This document shows positions 8,930 to 21,375 of a stretch of 64,000 bases of DNA, piece by piece; the first letter of the stretch is position 1, and each line of letters opens with the position of its first letter. The stretch is taken from NCBI GenBank assembly GCA_940337035.1, contig CALNHX010003273.1:62001-126000 (forward strand), in the 5' to 3' direction. The DNA is from Agriotes lineatus. Taxonomy: Eukaryota; Arthropoda; Insecta; Coleoptera; Elateridae. A program made the position numbers and the translations under genes. Below the pieces are notes generated by a model. The model had not been told where the DNA came from. It saw nothing but the letters and a program-made list of their open reading frames with translations, and ran no database searches.

Positions 8930-10750
8930 TGGTACAAAATTAATATAAATTTAATTAGGGCAAATCACCACACAATTCTCAGGTTAATTTTTTACTGTGC
9001 TCACTTTGCCTGTCAGTAATTTAAGGCTAGTTAAAATGAAATGTATTAGTTGATGTTCAAAATAAAGTGGTTAAATGCCCCTTTATTAATATTTTATTGA
9101 ACTGCAATACTATCTAGACTCGCTCACGGCAAAACACAAAAGCTCTTCTCAGGTGGGATCAGAATTTTACTATATTCAAACTTTAATTCTCAATTTTAGA
9201 CTATTTGTCCTGGAGTAGCTCATATGCACGCATCTAGTAGATAATATTTTATTTAATCTGTCGGTGGGGAACACAAAATTGTTTGTGCGTACAGCGTGTA
9301 TTTTGATAATTAATAGATGAACTTAACAAGGAACCATGAGGTAAATTGATTTAATAATCGCGTTTGGCATCAAACCTCCACGTATTTGTTAATAGCTGTA
9401 ACGTAGACCCACGCTACCAATCATTTGTTTCTGCTGTCTTGGGAATCTTGCAAAACCCGCAACTTCAAAGGACGCCGTGGATTTTCTGGAGATTGAGCCG
9501 TATTTGGACTCTTGGATATATGCGATGGGCCTCTTCAGCGAGGTTTATTCTTGTATTTAAATAACTTTCCCGAACTCCAACACCCGAATTACAGTTAGTT
9601 CCTACCTCGTAAAGATTGCCGAACTTGGTAAGGAGATGATCGGAAGGTGACGCCGTTGAAATTTCTCAGCCTGTAGACCCTTCCCTGGCCACAAAATGTT
9701 GATCCAGCTGCTCTTGCAGACCCTCTCGATGTGCTGGAAGGCTGACTTCTGTTCCGTTGCTTAGATGAACTGTAGTCGAAGATCGAAAACTCTTAAGTGC
9801 TCGGCTGCCGATGTTCGCTCGGAATCGGTTTTGAGAAAATGTAAATTTTTCGGCGTGGAACTTTACACAAGCACTCCCACAGGAGCACGATCACTTGGAC
9901 AATAAAATAGACCACTTTTTATATTGGTAAAAATACTTTTTATTTATTTAAAGCATAAATTAAGGGAGCACAAAATTCGACCCAAGCTTCAATAATTTTA
10001 TTTCCATTGTTCTCCTGTTGTTAACAAAAACGCATCGTGTTGCTATGTTACCGCGATCATTTACTGTTAATTAGAAATTAGTTTTGATGACAAATACACG
10101 TAAGCGGAGTAAAGTTTGATTACATAATTCTTAATATTAAAATTTTGCTTACATCTAAAAATTGTCCTTTGCTTATAAGTAGTATTGTTCCTTCTCCTTA
10201 CACACACAAACGTTTTAAAATCACTGCTCTGCTTTTGCACTTTGTGTTTTTTATTAATGCACTGGTTTTTGAGTTCACAATTTCAACACGTCACTTGCTT
10301 TTCTTCTCTTCCGTTGCCTAATTCTGGATTGCTCTTTGCAATTTTCTATTTTAACTTTATTCCGATTTCATTTACCTTTCAGATTGCTTGCCTTTTCACT
10401 GACCTGTACTTTTACTAATAACTACGCTCATTTAGCATGCACATAACAAATCTTTTGCGTCAATTAATTTCATTTGGTCCGGCTTTAAATATGCACAAAC
10501 TTATCATATTGATTATATTACTTTATTCAAACTTCAAGTCCAAACCCTCTGAAATATGCTCTGCTTATGCGTGCCTTTATCCGCCTAATTACTGCTTCTT
10601 GCATCTCATTACCAATGCATTTAATACTTTTATTACTGTTTAAATTACAATTATTCGTATAAAATATCTTAACTTTCTGCTTTATTGACTTGGTTAAATA
10701 TTTCGCACTGCAAACAGAGCCAAATTGTGAGCTTTAAAACTATTTCAATA
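8930..10750 (+). repeat. Family X repeat, fullest copy
   Basis: Defined by comparison with the copy at 40262-42168, which is of similar length (about 1.8-1.9 kb). The 8950-9110 part resembles 40300-40490 (CTTTGCCTGT-ATCA-TTTA-GGCTGTTAAAATG-like). A GC-richer block (9620-9900) resembles 40960-41250, and the AT-rich remainder (9900-10750) resembles 41260-42110. Open frames are short and unlike any protein I know. No TSD could be fixed. It could be a non-autonomous retroelement or an LTR-type unit. Confidence 0.6.
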
Positions 10751-10794
10751 TTGCAATGGTTCACTGCCCATAGAAATTCTGATTGCCAAATTAA

Positions 10795-11930
10795 CTAAAT
10801 GAATAAGGTCAAGATGAGCACAGAATTAAATATTTTATCTATTGCAAGACAATCAGTACTTTACATTAATAAATGCACTTGATGTGAGCAGCAATAAGTA
10901 ATAATTTGAAATAAAGCAGGTTTCAGAAGGGTTACATTCAGAGTTTCAGATATTATAAATGTTCGGATTTGAGCCTATTAATATCAGACACAATGTGAAT
11001 AAAATAAAACAGAATGATTTGTTAAGTGCAGAAAGAATATGAGCGTTATGTAGTAAAAGTGTAAGCCAGCAAACAGCAAATTAGCTGAAAGGTAAACGAA
11101 ACAGTACTAGCAAAATAATGGTTGCAATAGAGCAATGAAAATGAGGGGTAACCGATCGAAAGACAGTGAGATGCTAAAGGAACTCCAAGTGTATCAGAGC
11201 ATTATAAACAAAAGTGGTTTAAAAGCAGAGCAAGTGTAGTAACAATAATAAGAAAAAGACAATTTAATGGTTAGGCAAAGGCATGACATCAAAACTGTAG
11301 TCCATAAGGTCAAACATATCAATCCCAATTTCCTTTATAAAAATTGAAAATCTAGTTGCTAAGATGTATGACAGTCTTTTGTTAATAATAACAAAACAAG
11401 CTTGTAAAATTTGTGTTGGGGCCAGATTGAGCTCCTCAATTTATCACATAAAATTATAAATAAACAGTCCTTTTTAATACCATTTGTGTATAAAGTTATT
11501 AACCAGTGTACAGGGCATCTGTGGGTATAGTTTGCGAAGTATTAAGAGGTCCAAATGAAGCAGATTAGCCAGCAGTAAGATTCTTCCAAGTGCGAGTGAC
11601 TTCGGGGGTTCATTTCCTTAAATAAGCTGCATCGTTCAGTGAAAATAGTGCCTGCTACATGTAGAGACGACCTTCAGGAGCCCGTACGTGTAGAAATTCC
11701 AGCCAACAAGCCATTCCCAAGTGCATAATTCCCGTGGCGTCATTGAAAAGGGTATCCAGCGTCCGAAAGGCCTCCAATTAAGGTAGTATTTCGCAGGAAG
11801 CTTTTGCTGCAACCCCATAATTCGCTAGGTTCGTCAAGGTCAGACTATCTGCGAGGTGTAGCGCGAGGTTCCAGTAGTCCACATCCGTCCAACTTCGAGA
11901 AATTTAGTTAGCCTCCTTTGAAAATACGGG
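10795..11930 (-). repeat. Family X repeat, diverged third copy
   Basis: Same order as the left arm with more divergence: AAAGTGTAAGCCAGCAAAC, GAAAGGTAAACGAAAC and AAGCAGAGCAAGTG blocks, then the ATAAATAAACAGTCCTTTTT block (compare AATAAAAAT...GGTCCTTTTT at about 8560-8600), followed by a GC-richer tail (11580-11890). Confidence 0.55.
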
Positions 11931-12615
11931 ATGACGCAGCATTTTTCAGTTTTGGCGGGATATGCATAGAACAAAAAACGATCGCGCGTTGGTTTTGACG
12001 TCATACTAGAAACAAAACGAGCTTAGCAGTTGCTACGTCACAGTATTAATATTTACCTAATGCATCCTTGCCATTTTGGTGTTTTAAAATTAAATTTAAC
12101 GCTGTTTTTTGCACTAGCAGATCATCGTGTTTACTGAGTCAAATTTAGAGGTTATCTAAACATCAGATGGAAATTGTGCATTTGCCCGAAATATTTGAAA
12201 GTATTTGTCATATAATGAGTTATTTGTCATACAAAGTTTTTCTTCATTTTATGACCCTACACCCTAAACCAAGTTTGTCTCATGTTCTACGGTGCTAAGT
12301 CCGAATTTATTGCGGATAGATAAAATAAGGATGAGAAATAAACCATTTATTTGTGGTAATAAATTATACTTTTTTAATTTGCGCTGAATTTGGCAGGCAG
12401 GTTCGTACTTGAATCTAATACAATCGATAAAGTAAGTGTAGTAGTGTAGTATTTCTTGCCATTAATTATTTTATTTAAAAACTTATATACTTTATTAGGC
12501 GGCACTATTACAATATATTTGTGAGTTCGCCCCTCAAGCCTCGCCGGAGCTTAAGTTGTGTAAGTTATATGATATTCAACTTTTTAGAATCTTATTTCCA
12601 CCTTTACCCCTGTTA
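11931..12615. other. Intergenic, nothing recognised
   Basis: AT-rich with no domain-bearing frame. It ends at the TTA target site of the PIF/Harbinger element. Confidence 0.5.
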
Positions 12616-12819
12616 AGCATGGGTCACACGATCATTTTTTTCCACCAAATTTGCTTGTCAAACACTTTACGTGACGTCATACAACAATGTTTGATTCTCT
12701 CTATCAAACAGGGTGGTCACACCATAAAACTTGTTGTGCAACTATTAGAATCAGCTGTTATTATGAGGTTATGGTTTGCTGTAAAGGCACGAATTGTTAA
12801 CGTTTATTTTTGTTTAAAA

Positions 12820-12927
12820 ATGGAAGAGCAAGTGATTATCCTGTCGTTAGTAGGTTTAGGTCTAGCGTTGTGTAATAAGAAACAGCAAAAATCTCGAAAA
12901 GTGTGGGCCCGCAAGTGGTTACAATGA
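12820..12927 (+). pseudogene. HARBI1-like transposase, N-terminal remnant
   Basis: An in-frame Met at 12820 begins MEEQVIILSLVGLGLALCNK and continues to RKVWARKWLQ before a stop. The RKVWxRxWL string recalls the region near the amino end of Harbinger transposases (RxxWVRPWL). Homology seems to run on past the stop in other frames (RDQEQGVLS). The DDE catalytic domain is missing, so this is a relic. Confidence 0.6.
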
Positions 12928-13055
12928 CGTGACCAAGAACAGGGGGTGTTATCAATGGTACACACAGAATTGAAATGTGAAGATGGTGGTAGTTTTAAAA
13001 AAGAAAGAGAGAAAGAGTGTTTACAAAACTTTTAAATATCGTCACCAACACAATT

Positions 13056-13205
13056 TCAAAAACCCTGCATTTGCGGGGTAATGCGCGTTAGCGCTTCATT
13101 CCGTGCTAGCTTGTTATGATAGCTGGGGTCTTTTACTAAATACAAGACCTCCTCTTGTTGATAGGCGTCTATTAGGGCCGACACTTGCTCACGCGTCCAA
13201 GACAT
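13056..13205 (-). pseudogene. Harbinger second gene: Myb/SANT-like (MADF-type) DNA-binding protein remnant
   Basis: 49 codons from ATG at 13205: MSWTREQVSALIDAYQQEEV, then YLVKDPSYHNKLARNEALTR, then a stop. The WTREQVxxLIDAY start and the following helix are the hallmark of the Myb/SANT-like partner of Harbinger transposases, which helps the transposase enter the nucleus and bind the ends. It is truncated at the C-terminus. Confidence 0.72.
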
Positions 13206-13635
13206 GGCTATTTTTGAAGTAAAAATGCGTTCTTAACCTAAAAACCCTGAACCGTGAAATACCACTTTCACGTACTGCGCAGAATCGCGTGAAAAAGTTG
13301 CACCGAAATAGAGCCCGTCCTATTTTTTAGAAATGTTTGACAACTATGAGGCTGACGTCATGAAATACGTCATCATTGGTGTATGACAAGCAAATTTGAT
13401 GCAAAAAATGATCGTGTGACCCATGCTTTATGCACAATGTTTGTTGATTTGAATGCAAGTCTGTTTGTAATTTTACATTTGATCGTTAATTGTAGGTACA
13501 TACTTGTGATCTGCGATATCTAGGCTAGTACCATTAATTTAGCTTGTTTATTAGATGCACCTGGAGTATACTTTAGGAATTACACGTAAGTATCACCCTA
13601 CCCTGACTATGATACTTTGTTATTCTATTTTAATA

Positions 13636-14599
13636 AGGTAATTCCGGGAGAGATGCCCTACCTAAGGTAAAAATTGAAACATAGACACAAACGGATTTAT
13701 TTGTAACCTGAAAAAATACATATCATCTTAAAAATAAAGTAAACTAACATAAACTCTGACATCAAACAAAAATGTTATTCATAAATCAATAAAAAAAAAT
13801 AAAACTCGAAACTCTGCATGTGGCCATCTCACCCGGTAGGTCCGGGTGAGTTGCCTCACCGAAACGGGAGAGATGCCCTAATTGTCATTCAAATTGGTTT
13901 TCACTTTATCGACTCTCTTTTTGGCTATTTCACACTGAATACATTTATCAACAACCCCTGTACGCCTTCTTCGCCGCAAAGTTCGAGATGGGATCCCGTA
14001 AATTCGTACAGCTTCATTTACTCCTATTTCTCCTTCATTCAATCTTCGAAGTGCAATTTCCAAATTTTTTTGCGTCCATTGCCGTCTTGGGGCAGCAGTA
14101 ATCTTCCGGGTATACGTTGTAGGCATTGTACTACTATAAAAATGAACATGGCGTCATATTTTGCTACGTTTGGTGTGGGGCATCTATACTTTTATACGGG
14201 TTAGACGCCCTAGGGCATCTATCCTTTTTGTCGGGTATAGATGCCCCACCTGTTAGTTTGGAACAGCCTAGCCGAAATCAGTATCTTTAAACATAACCTC
14301 AATTTAGAACTATTTAGAACCGTCTCACAAGGTGTTTACGTTATAAACTTATGCCAGTGCAAAATAACTGCTCAATCACATCCGTTTGTATTACATAGCC
14401 ACTTAAAAGTGATATACCTTACCTTCTTTTATGTTTATCAGCAAAAGTACAGATGCCACGGTTGAGTAATGGCACGCACTCGATGCTACAACTTGTAAAT
14501 AATACCAAAACCTGCTTCTAACGCCACCTATCGAAATTTTGACCAAATTAAGCATACTGGGGCATCTATACCGGTGGGGCATCTCTCCCGGAATTACCT
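13636..14599 (-). mobile_element. pogo-like (Tc1/mariner superfamily) transposon, internally deleted
   Basis: TA TSD at 13634-13635 and 14600-14601. Inverted ends begin AGGTAATTCCGGGAGAGATG on both sides. The motif AGATGCCC(C/T) recurs on both strands at about 13652, 13872, 14178, 14213, 14233, 14563 and 14577. The element is 964 bp and encodes only the DNA-binding start of a transposase on the minus strand. Confidence 0.88.
13878..14126 (-). pseudogene. pogo transposase N-terminal HTH (psq-type) domain
   Basis: 82 codons. RRQWTQKNLEIALRRLNEGE, then GVNEAVRIYGIPSRTLRRRR, is a classical psq/CENP-B-like helix-turn-helix of pogo transposases. The AA-xxYGIPxxTLRRR recognition helix is intact. 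The frame ends at 82 residues and no DDE domain follows, so the protein could bind element ends but not catalyse transposition. A role as a free DNA-binding domain is conceivable but unsupported. Confidence 0.82.
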
Positions 14600-14601
14600 T
14601 A

Positions 14602-17600
14602 TATACTGTTACTAATTGTCTTATTTTGTTACTATGACCCTCTTATCTTGAATTATCTGCCCGTTGATTGCCGCTTTGGAGATTATGAGTCTTCGTTTCT
14701 ATCTGAGCACATTTGTTGTAAAAAGACTCATTGGCGCCCTCAGTACTGCACGCCGACTCCACTGTTTAGCTAACCGGCTCCTCAAATATGCCCATGTAGT
14801 TCCGTGGTAATTTAGAAGTAGAATATACGAGTCGAAAATTTCGTATTCTATCAAAATATGCCAAGTCACAAATTATTATTAAGTCTCGTAGACTTATATT
14901 TTACTCTAATTTATATCTTTAAATTAAAAATGGCACTAAGAAAAGTTATAATATTGAAGTTCCTGCAGTTACCACACCTGCAGTGATAACCTGCAGTTTT
15001 GCTCGGCCCCCCTGCTCTCCGTGGTTTGCATTACGTCGCCGAAAACAATAAAGTAAAACCCGCGTGTTTAAAATTTTAGTAAAATTAAACATATCATTTG
15101 AAATACAAGAGTCTGCCATTTGTTAGGCCGCAATCGGCATTGCAGCGTAGAGGGAGAGAGGGAGAGTGGCACGGCGCGTCCTTCCGATCTTTTGTTCTGA
15201 AAGTATTTTTGGTACAGCATTCTCCGGCAAGAAATCATATCGACTTTTTGTGAAGGTTTATGGGGCTGTAAATGGCTACATCATCGCATTATGTGGTAAG
15301 GACGAATCGTGGAATACGTGGATTGTTGTTGTGGGAGAGGGATTTATCCCAGATGGTAGCATATCATTTTTAACCTTCAAAAACCAGGTGTAACGTGCGC
15401 ACTGCAAATTTTAATTTTTAAGGTTGGGAGACAGACTTCTAGTAATCATTTTTGTCCTCTCGCGGAGTAGCTTCCTAATTTGTATTTTTCGTTCACCTTT
15501 TTTGGAGAGGAATCTTGAATGGTCAAATTGTTTATGGTGAACAATTGAAGGTTATGATGGGAGTCCTGTTAGGCTGTGTTTCACGTCCAGGGACGTTGTT
15601 GTATTAGAGGGATTTCAGCCCCGCAACTTTCCATGAAAAGTATAAGGCGAGCTATGGGCAGACGTTCGTTTTGGCTAGGGAGCTTTACGGTCCCCAGTAG
15701 CATCCCTCCAGGTACACCGTTTGGTGTGACTTGTTTAGTTGCACCGTATACCGAAATTCACCTCGCACCTGTGCACGTTGTACAGTTGATGAGCAAAGGC
15801 GGTGCTGGAAGAAATTTAAACATTAAATTTAAACAACTACTATATTAGCGGGTTTGCTGATTGATTAACCATGTAACGTTGCACACTTCCCGAAGTTTAG
15901 AGAGCTTCGAACGTCTCAGTATAGTTTTAACGTAATACTACTTTGCGGGAACATGTAGGTACCTGAATAATGACCCTCGGTTGCAGGAAATTGCTTCAGT
16001 TAACCATTTATCGGGATTTTACTCAGCAGCGATAAATAAATTGCTTTCCTGCATTTGTGAATAGATAGCTTACTGGAAACGAGGATTTTCCCTCTCATGT
16101 TTAAACTTCTGGTAAGCCATTGGGGTGCATAATCTGTGATATTTACATTGTTTGTGATATTTGTGAATTATTTAAGTGATTTCGAGATGTTCGTAATGCC
16201 AGTAATTACAAGTTGTTATTTATATTAGATCGTTTATCATTATTGGAACGTCGTTGGAATTTGAATTTTACTTGTGTTGCATTTTCTTTTTGCTACGCTT
16301 GAGATATTTAATGGTTTGTTATCTCAAGGAATCAGCAGGGGACGTCCCATTTGCAACCACTTGGCGTCCTTTGATTTAAATTTCTCCTTTTCGAAGGCAA
16401 TTAAACTACACATATCTACGTGTGTAGGAGAATCGCAGCTACAGTTTATTTGGTGAAAATGAATATGCGGAACTTCACTATTCCTCGCCCGAAACAAAAT
16501 GTTGATAATTTTATACAACAGAATTTAGTCAGCAATTATTTTTTATCTTGCCAGGACATCAAATCAAATCTCAAAAGTGCTAGGGCAAATGGACTCCGTT
16601 TGTTTTCTGTACCGCGGGTTGGCGATACGTTTATGATTGCTGCTGTGGAAAACATGGCAAACATCCTAGAATGGGTATTTGAATGTTACACTTACGGCTT
16701 ATAAGCCCTACCTCCAGCTAAGGGGCGAGCTTAGTATCATCGATTAACGGTAACGTCCTTAACGAATATTTTCCTATAGTCTTTTTATCTAGCAGGCTTC
16801 GCCGCAAGAAATTTCTGTTCATAGTATTTTTGAACATATGATGGGCTGCGTTTTTCCCACGTTTAATGAAGTTTTTATTTGCTTATCTGCACCCGGCTTG
16901 GTGCGTGTTGGAGACGACGGCGACGCCCATCTTGGAGGTTACGTTATAACTTGAACTAAATGTATTGATCAACGTTTAATCGTCATCAGTTCTATATATT
17001 TCTAAATTCACGGATAGAATAGCTTAAATACCTACTTGATAATTTTACTTAGTTTAACAACATATAAATATGTAAGTTAGTTTGAAATAACATCCTAATT
17101 GAACCTAAAGCCGCTTACTGCTGATTACGTTCGACACGATTATTTGAGAAGTCTCACATACTGTGTAATATTTGTGCAATTGCCATACCGTCAATATGGT
17201 TGCTGCGTAACCCTTAACTAGAATATCTGCGAATATACTCACCTTCTTTGTCGAGTTATATAAGATACTTAACACTAACTATAGCCATTATTATTAGACA
17301 GGCACATGGTTTTGTTTTCTCTGTGCTTATCGTGTTCTTAACTACGGTATATGTGCCCTGCAGCCTAACTGCCTGAAGTGGCTCTATCGAGCTTTTCTAT
17401 TTCATATTACAGAGCTTGGAACCCATTAACTAATGTTGTGCTTCGAAGGATTGGTCATCTACTTTGTATTTTGCCCACCACGACTATTGTTCTATCTTCA
17501 TGAGCTAACTGATATTTTACCAGCTGCATAATGGAAGATTCTACATTCTAATATTTTTTTTTACACCTGCCGGTTATTGTATGTAACAAACTAATCCACT

Positions 17601-19630
17601 TACCTTAACCAATAACACAAATATATCTAAGTCAGACTGCAATAACGACATATCTAAAGTAGGTATTCTACAAAAAAAAATTATCTGCGAAAAGTAAGTA
17701 TTCGTATCGTGCTACTAAAAGCAAATACTAAGCAAGACCCCCAAACTAAAGTTTCCCAATGTCTTTTAATAGCTTCAAATTGTACCAAACGATCATTTAG
17801 GCTACATGGAGATAACAGAGGGCCAACTAGCTACAATGACGACGGCGTGCTGTTCTTATTTTTGTATTAATAATAAAATGTATTCAAAATTACCAGGGGG
17901 AGCCTAAGAGTTTTTATGCAACCGATAAATGTATAAGCTTGCGAGAGCTCTTAAATTAACTAATGTGCCATGCGTAGCCGGCTCGCTACGACTTGATACA
18001 GACTTCAAAAGGAAACAATACCTCAACATCTTGCATTATCCATGCACAAAATATTACTAAGCATGAAAAAGGTTTATATTAGCTAACGATAATGCGGACA
18101 ATACAGGATGCTACATAATTTCAGGATCAGCACTCGTATAGCTTCCAGGAACAACTTAATATTACGGGTCAAAACGTACAAATGCGGCGCACTCTATTGT
18201 TGTCACAAATTAGAGGTTATATTTTAACTAATGCCAAATTACAAAGAAATAGCAAACAAGCAAACAGTAAGGTATGCTAATTACAAGTAAGCGTAATGTG
18301 GGATACTAATATGTACCAGTTGGCGGTGATGCCCCAAGCAAGCAAATCGCAAACAATGTGTGCTAATTACAACTTTACGGTGATCTTGCAGGCGAGTAAC
18401 TTATATCGTGTGTTAAAAAAAGGGTAGTCTTTGGAAAGAAAGATAAAAAAATTTAGTCATGTCTTAACTTAAGTCTGTAGGTGAATGTCAGATTGCATTT
18501 TGTTTATGAAAACATCTGTCACTGTGAGAGGTAAAAGTTTACACTGCATTAAGTTTAATTGTATCAAGCAAAAAGGAAAATAAGATGGCTTGTACACAAC
18601 AACGAGTGTAATAATCATAACGGTCAATAAAAATTGTTTTTGTTAAGTGTTTGTATATTTTAGTTCATTTGCATCAATGGGTCCTCAAATTACGGCAAAC
18701 TTCAATTTGATCATGGCATGCTGCCAATGAGTTTTGTTTTTGGAACACACGATAGCATGCCACCACATACGTGAAAGTTCAAAGTGTTCCATTAACTGTA
18801 CCAGTGATTTCTGGCTAACAGTTTTAATGTGTATTGATGTGAGATAGGTGATTTTCCAGTTGAATATTTTTTTTTACTTCAACTAACTCTATTTTGTACG
18901 GTTTCTGTAGAATTTTTCATTTTTAAAAATTTTTGACAAATGATTAAACATTAAAAAACAAATTTTTGACTACATCTTGATAGGGGAGTAAGTAAGTAAG
19001 TTTGACTCACCACACTTTTATGAGCAACCCTGCATCATCAAACATACTTTAATAATGTGCAGCACCTTCTTACCTACAACTTTTATATAAGGTTTTTTAT
19101 GTAACTCTCATAGTTTTAGATATATCTTCCATTCTCTGTATATTAATGTCTTTCTAGAAATTCGGAAAATACGAGACTGTATTAATGACCTAAATAATAG
19201 ATAAAGTGGCAAACACAGCTTTTTGGAGAACGGGGGAAAATTCATCTAGATTGGATGATGTTTCAACTTTGAGTCCGCATATAGCATCATTAATAATTGG
19301 TAGTAGCTATTTATTAAGATTGGCGGTTTTCGAGAAGGAATATTCGGAAATATCAAATTGATTATTCGAGAATAACGACGAAAATTGCTACCCAAAAAAT
19401 TTCCTCCCCATTTTTAGCAGTGTATTCTTTAAAAAATACTGTTGAGAATTTCATTGTTTTCTCTGCTATTTGCTACTGCAATGTTTTTCAAAAAGATGAA
19501 GAATTAGCAAAAGCGTTCTTTTCTGCTCAATTGATGTATTGTTTTTGACATTATGGTGCATTGAAACCTTAACTAAGCAAATGCCAAGTGATTTGTTTGT
19601 AGATGATTACGGTCTCGCTATTTTATTCCT
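14602..19630. other. 5-kb intergenic region, nothing recognised
   Basis: AT-rich. Frames up to about 94 codons (15166-15393, 15576-15848, 16420-16704) were read and have no recognisable domain. A CTGCAGT heptamer occurs three times within 14965-14997, and 15150-15170 is a GA-rich run. It may hold decayed repeats or introns of an unseen gene, but I cannot support either. Confidence 0.5.
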
Positions 19631-19631
19631 C

Positions 19632-20133
19632 ACTAGCTGGGCCGGCAAACGCTGTTCTGCCCAAAAATAATTTGTTTCGCAATCAACGTCCCAAAAAACC
19701 TCAATAACGACACCCATATCGATTTTTAGGCTTATTCGCCCATTTTCACTCCCTAAGGGGTACCGGACCCGACAGACGTTGTCCTGCCCGAACGTTGGTT
19801 TGCCTGCTATTTGCGGGTTTTCGATAGTCGAATTTTCGATTTTTTTCATTTTAAAAAATATTGTGGGGTGGTGGGGGTGAAATTTTGAGGTTATATGTTC
19901 TGATATGCGAGAAATCTTAAAACAAATTTTTAAAAAATCGTCAAATTTTTAAAAAAAAAATTCTAGAACCCGATTGCAGCGCCACCTACCGGGTTCAATT
20001 GTGAATATAAACCATCCAGGGGCCCACTCAAACACACAAAAAATTTCATCAAAATCGGTCCAGCCGTTTAGGAGGAGTTCAGTCACATACACACGTACAG
20101 AAGAATTATATAATAATAATAATAATAATAAAT
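19632..20133 (-). repeat. Repeat resembling a non-LTR retrotransposon 3' tail, copy 1
   Basis: Begins ACTAGCTGGGCCGGCAAACG, contains GACCCGACAGACGTTGTCCT, CGCCACCTACCGGGT and AAAATCGGTCCAGCCGTTTA, and ends in a TAA/ATA microsatellite (20108-20133). The same modules recur at 20250-20530 and, inverted, at 52487-52980. Such sequences are common in insects as 3' ends of RTE-like elements; this class call is an inference. Confidence 0.6.
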
Positions 20134-20249
20134 CGTCTTTTATTAGCTCCATTGTATTACAATAATTTATAAATTAGTGAAGATACACAAAAAAAAACAT
20201 AGCATAAAGGAGCTATCCCAAGACGGAGTTCAGCATTTTACCTTTCGGT

Positions 20250-20530
20250 AAAGGTTTTCATTTTAATAAATATTGGGGGGTGGTGGGGAGGGTGAAATTT
20301 TGGGGTTATATGTTATGATATGCGAGAAATCTTTGAAAATTTTAAAAAAGAAATTCGTAAACAATTTTTTTTAAATATTCCTAGAACCCGATTGCAGCGC
20401 CACCTACCGGGTCCATTTGTGAATCTAAACCATCCAGGGACCCATTCAAACACACACAAACATTTTATCAAAATCGGTCCCGCCGTTTAGGAGGAGTTCA
20501 GTCCCGTACACACGTACAGAAGAATTATAT
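20250..20530 (-). repeat. Same 3'-tail-like repeat, copy 2
   Basis: Shares the GCGCCACCTACCGGGT, CGCCGTTTAGGAGGAGTTCA and ACACGTACAGAAGAATTATA strings with copy 1. The long-TIR element at 20532 inserted at its TATA end. Confidence 0.7.
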
Positions 20531-20531
20531 A

Positions 20532-21375
20532 CAGGGTGTTAATTAAGTACCTAGACAAACTTTAAGGGGTGATTCTTTGATCAATTCTAAGATAAAAAGT
20601 TTATACAAACATGGGGCGTAAACGGCTTCGTTTTCAAAATACAGTTTAAACAAATTTTTTTTTTTTCATAAATCTGCAAAACGCCTAGAGGTATTCTAAT
20701 AAAACTTGGTGTAGGTTAGTATTTCATAAAGTGGCATTGTTCCGTCAAAATAAATTTAATTTATTTCTACCAGTGGCGTGAATCCGGGTGACCTCAGTTA
20801 CCTTATTTTAGAAAAATCTGGTACGCCATTGTTTTTTAGCCAAAAGTTTTGTAGCTATTGTAAGATTGTTTGTTATTAAATATTTTTTTTTAAATTCTTT
20901 AAGCTGTATTTTGAAAACGCAGCCGTTTAGATCCCATTAAGTCCAAAGAACGAAATTGCTGTAACAGATTTTTCCGTTTTTGTCGAAAAAGGTTTAAAAT
21001 AAAAGATACATCTTTTGCATAGTTTCAATGGATGAAACTAAAAAACTTGTCGTATTGACAAAAAAACAGTGGCGTACCAGATTTTTCTAAAATAAGGTAA
21101 CTGAGGTAGCCTCGATGCACGCCACTGGTGGAAATAAATTAAATTTATTTTGACCAAACAATGCCACTTTATGAAATACTATCATACACCAAATTTCATT
21201 AGAATACCTTAAGGCATTTACCAGATTTTTGAAAAAAAATTTATTGTTTAAACTTTAACACCCCGTATTTTGAAAACGAAGCCATTTAGGTCCCATGTTT
21301 GTATGAACTTTTTATCTTAGAATTGATCAAGGAATCGCCCCTTAAAGTGTGTCTACGTACTTAATTAACACCCTG
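20532..21375. mobile_element. Fold-back element with ~310-bp terminal inverted repeats
   Basis: The ends are CAGGGTGTTAATTAAGTAC on both sides with TATA flanks (TA-type TSD possible). Arms 20532-20845 and 21065-21375 are inverted copies (for example GTGGCGT-ACCAGATTTTTCTA and GATCAA-AATCGCC modules). The ~220-base centre has no coding region. A non-autonomous DNA transposon (MITE or fold-back); the TA flank suggests Tc1/mariner but is not decisive. Confidence 0.8.

Larger units (their letters stand above)
12616..13427. mobile_element. PIF/Harbinger transposon, internally deleted
   Basis: Flanked by the 3-bp TSD TTA (12613-12615 and 13428-13430), typical of PIF/Harbinger. The terminal inverted repeats begin AGCATGGGTCACACGATCAT and extend about 45 bases with few differences (...CAAATTTGCTTGTCA). 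At 812 bp it is much shorter than autonomous relatives, but it keeps the start of the transposase gene on the plus strand and most of the Myb/SANT-like gene on the minus strand. Confidence 0.9.

Noticed and set aside
7821..10750. Family X pair as an LTR retrotransposon or a single TIR transposon
   Set aside because: The arms are inverted, which excludes LTRs of one element, and no TSD or coding core supports a TIR transposon. The copy at 40262 shows that one arm plus the centre is the real unit.
15166..16704. Three short plus-strand frames as a possible multi-exon gene
   Set aside because: No domain, no consistent splice signals and no similarity I can name.
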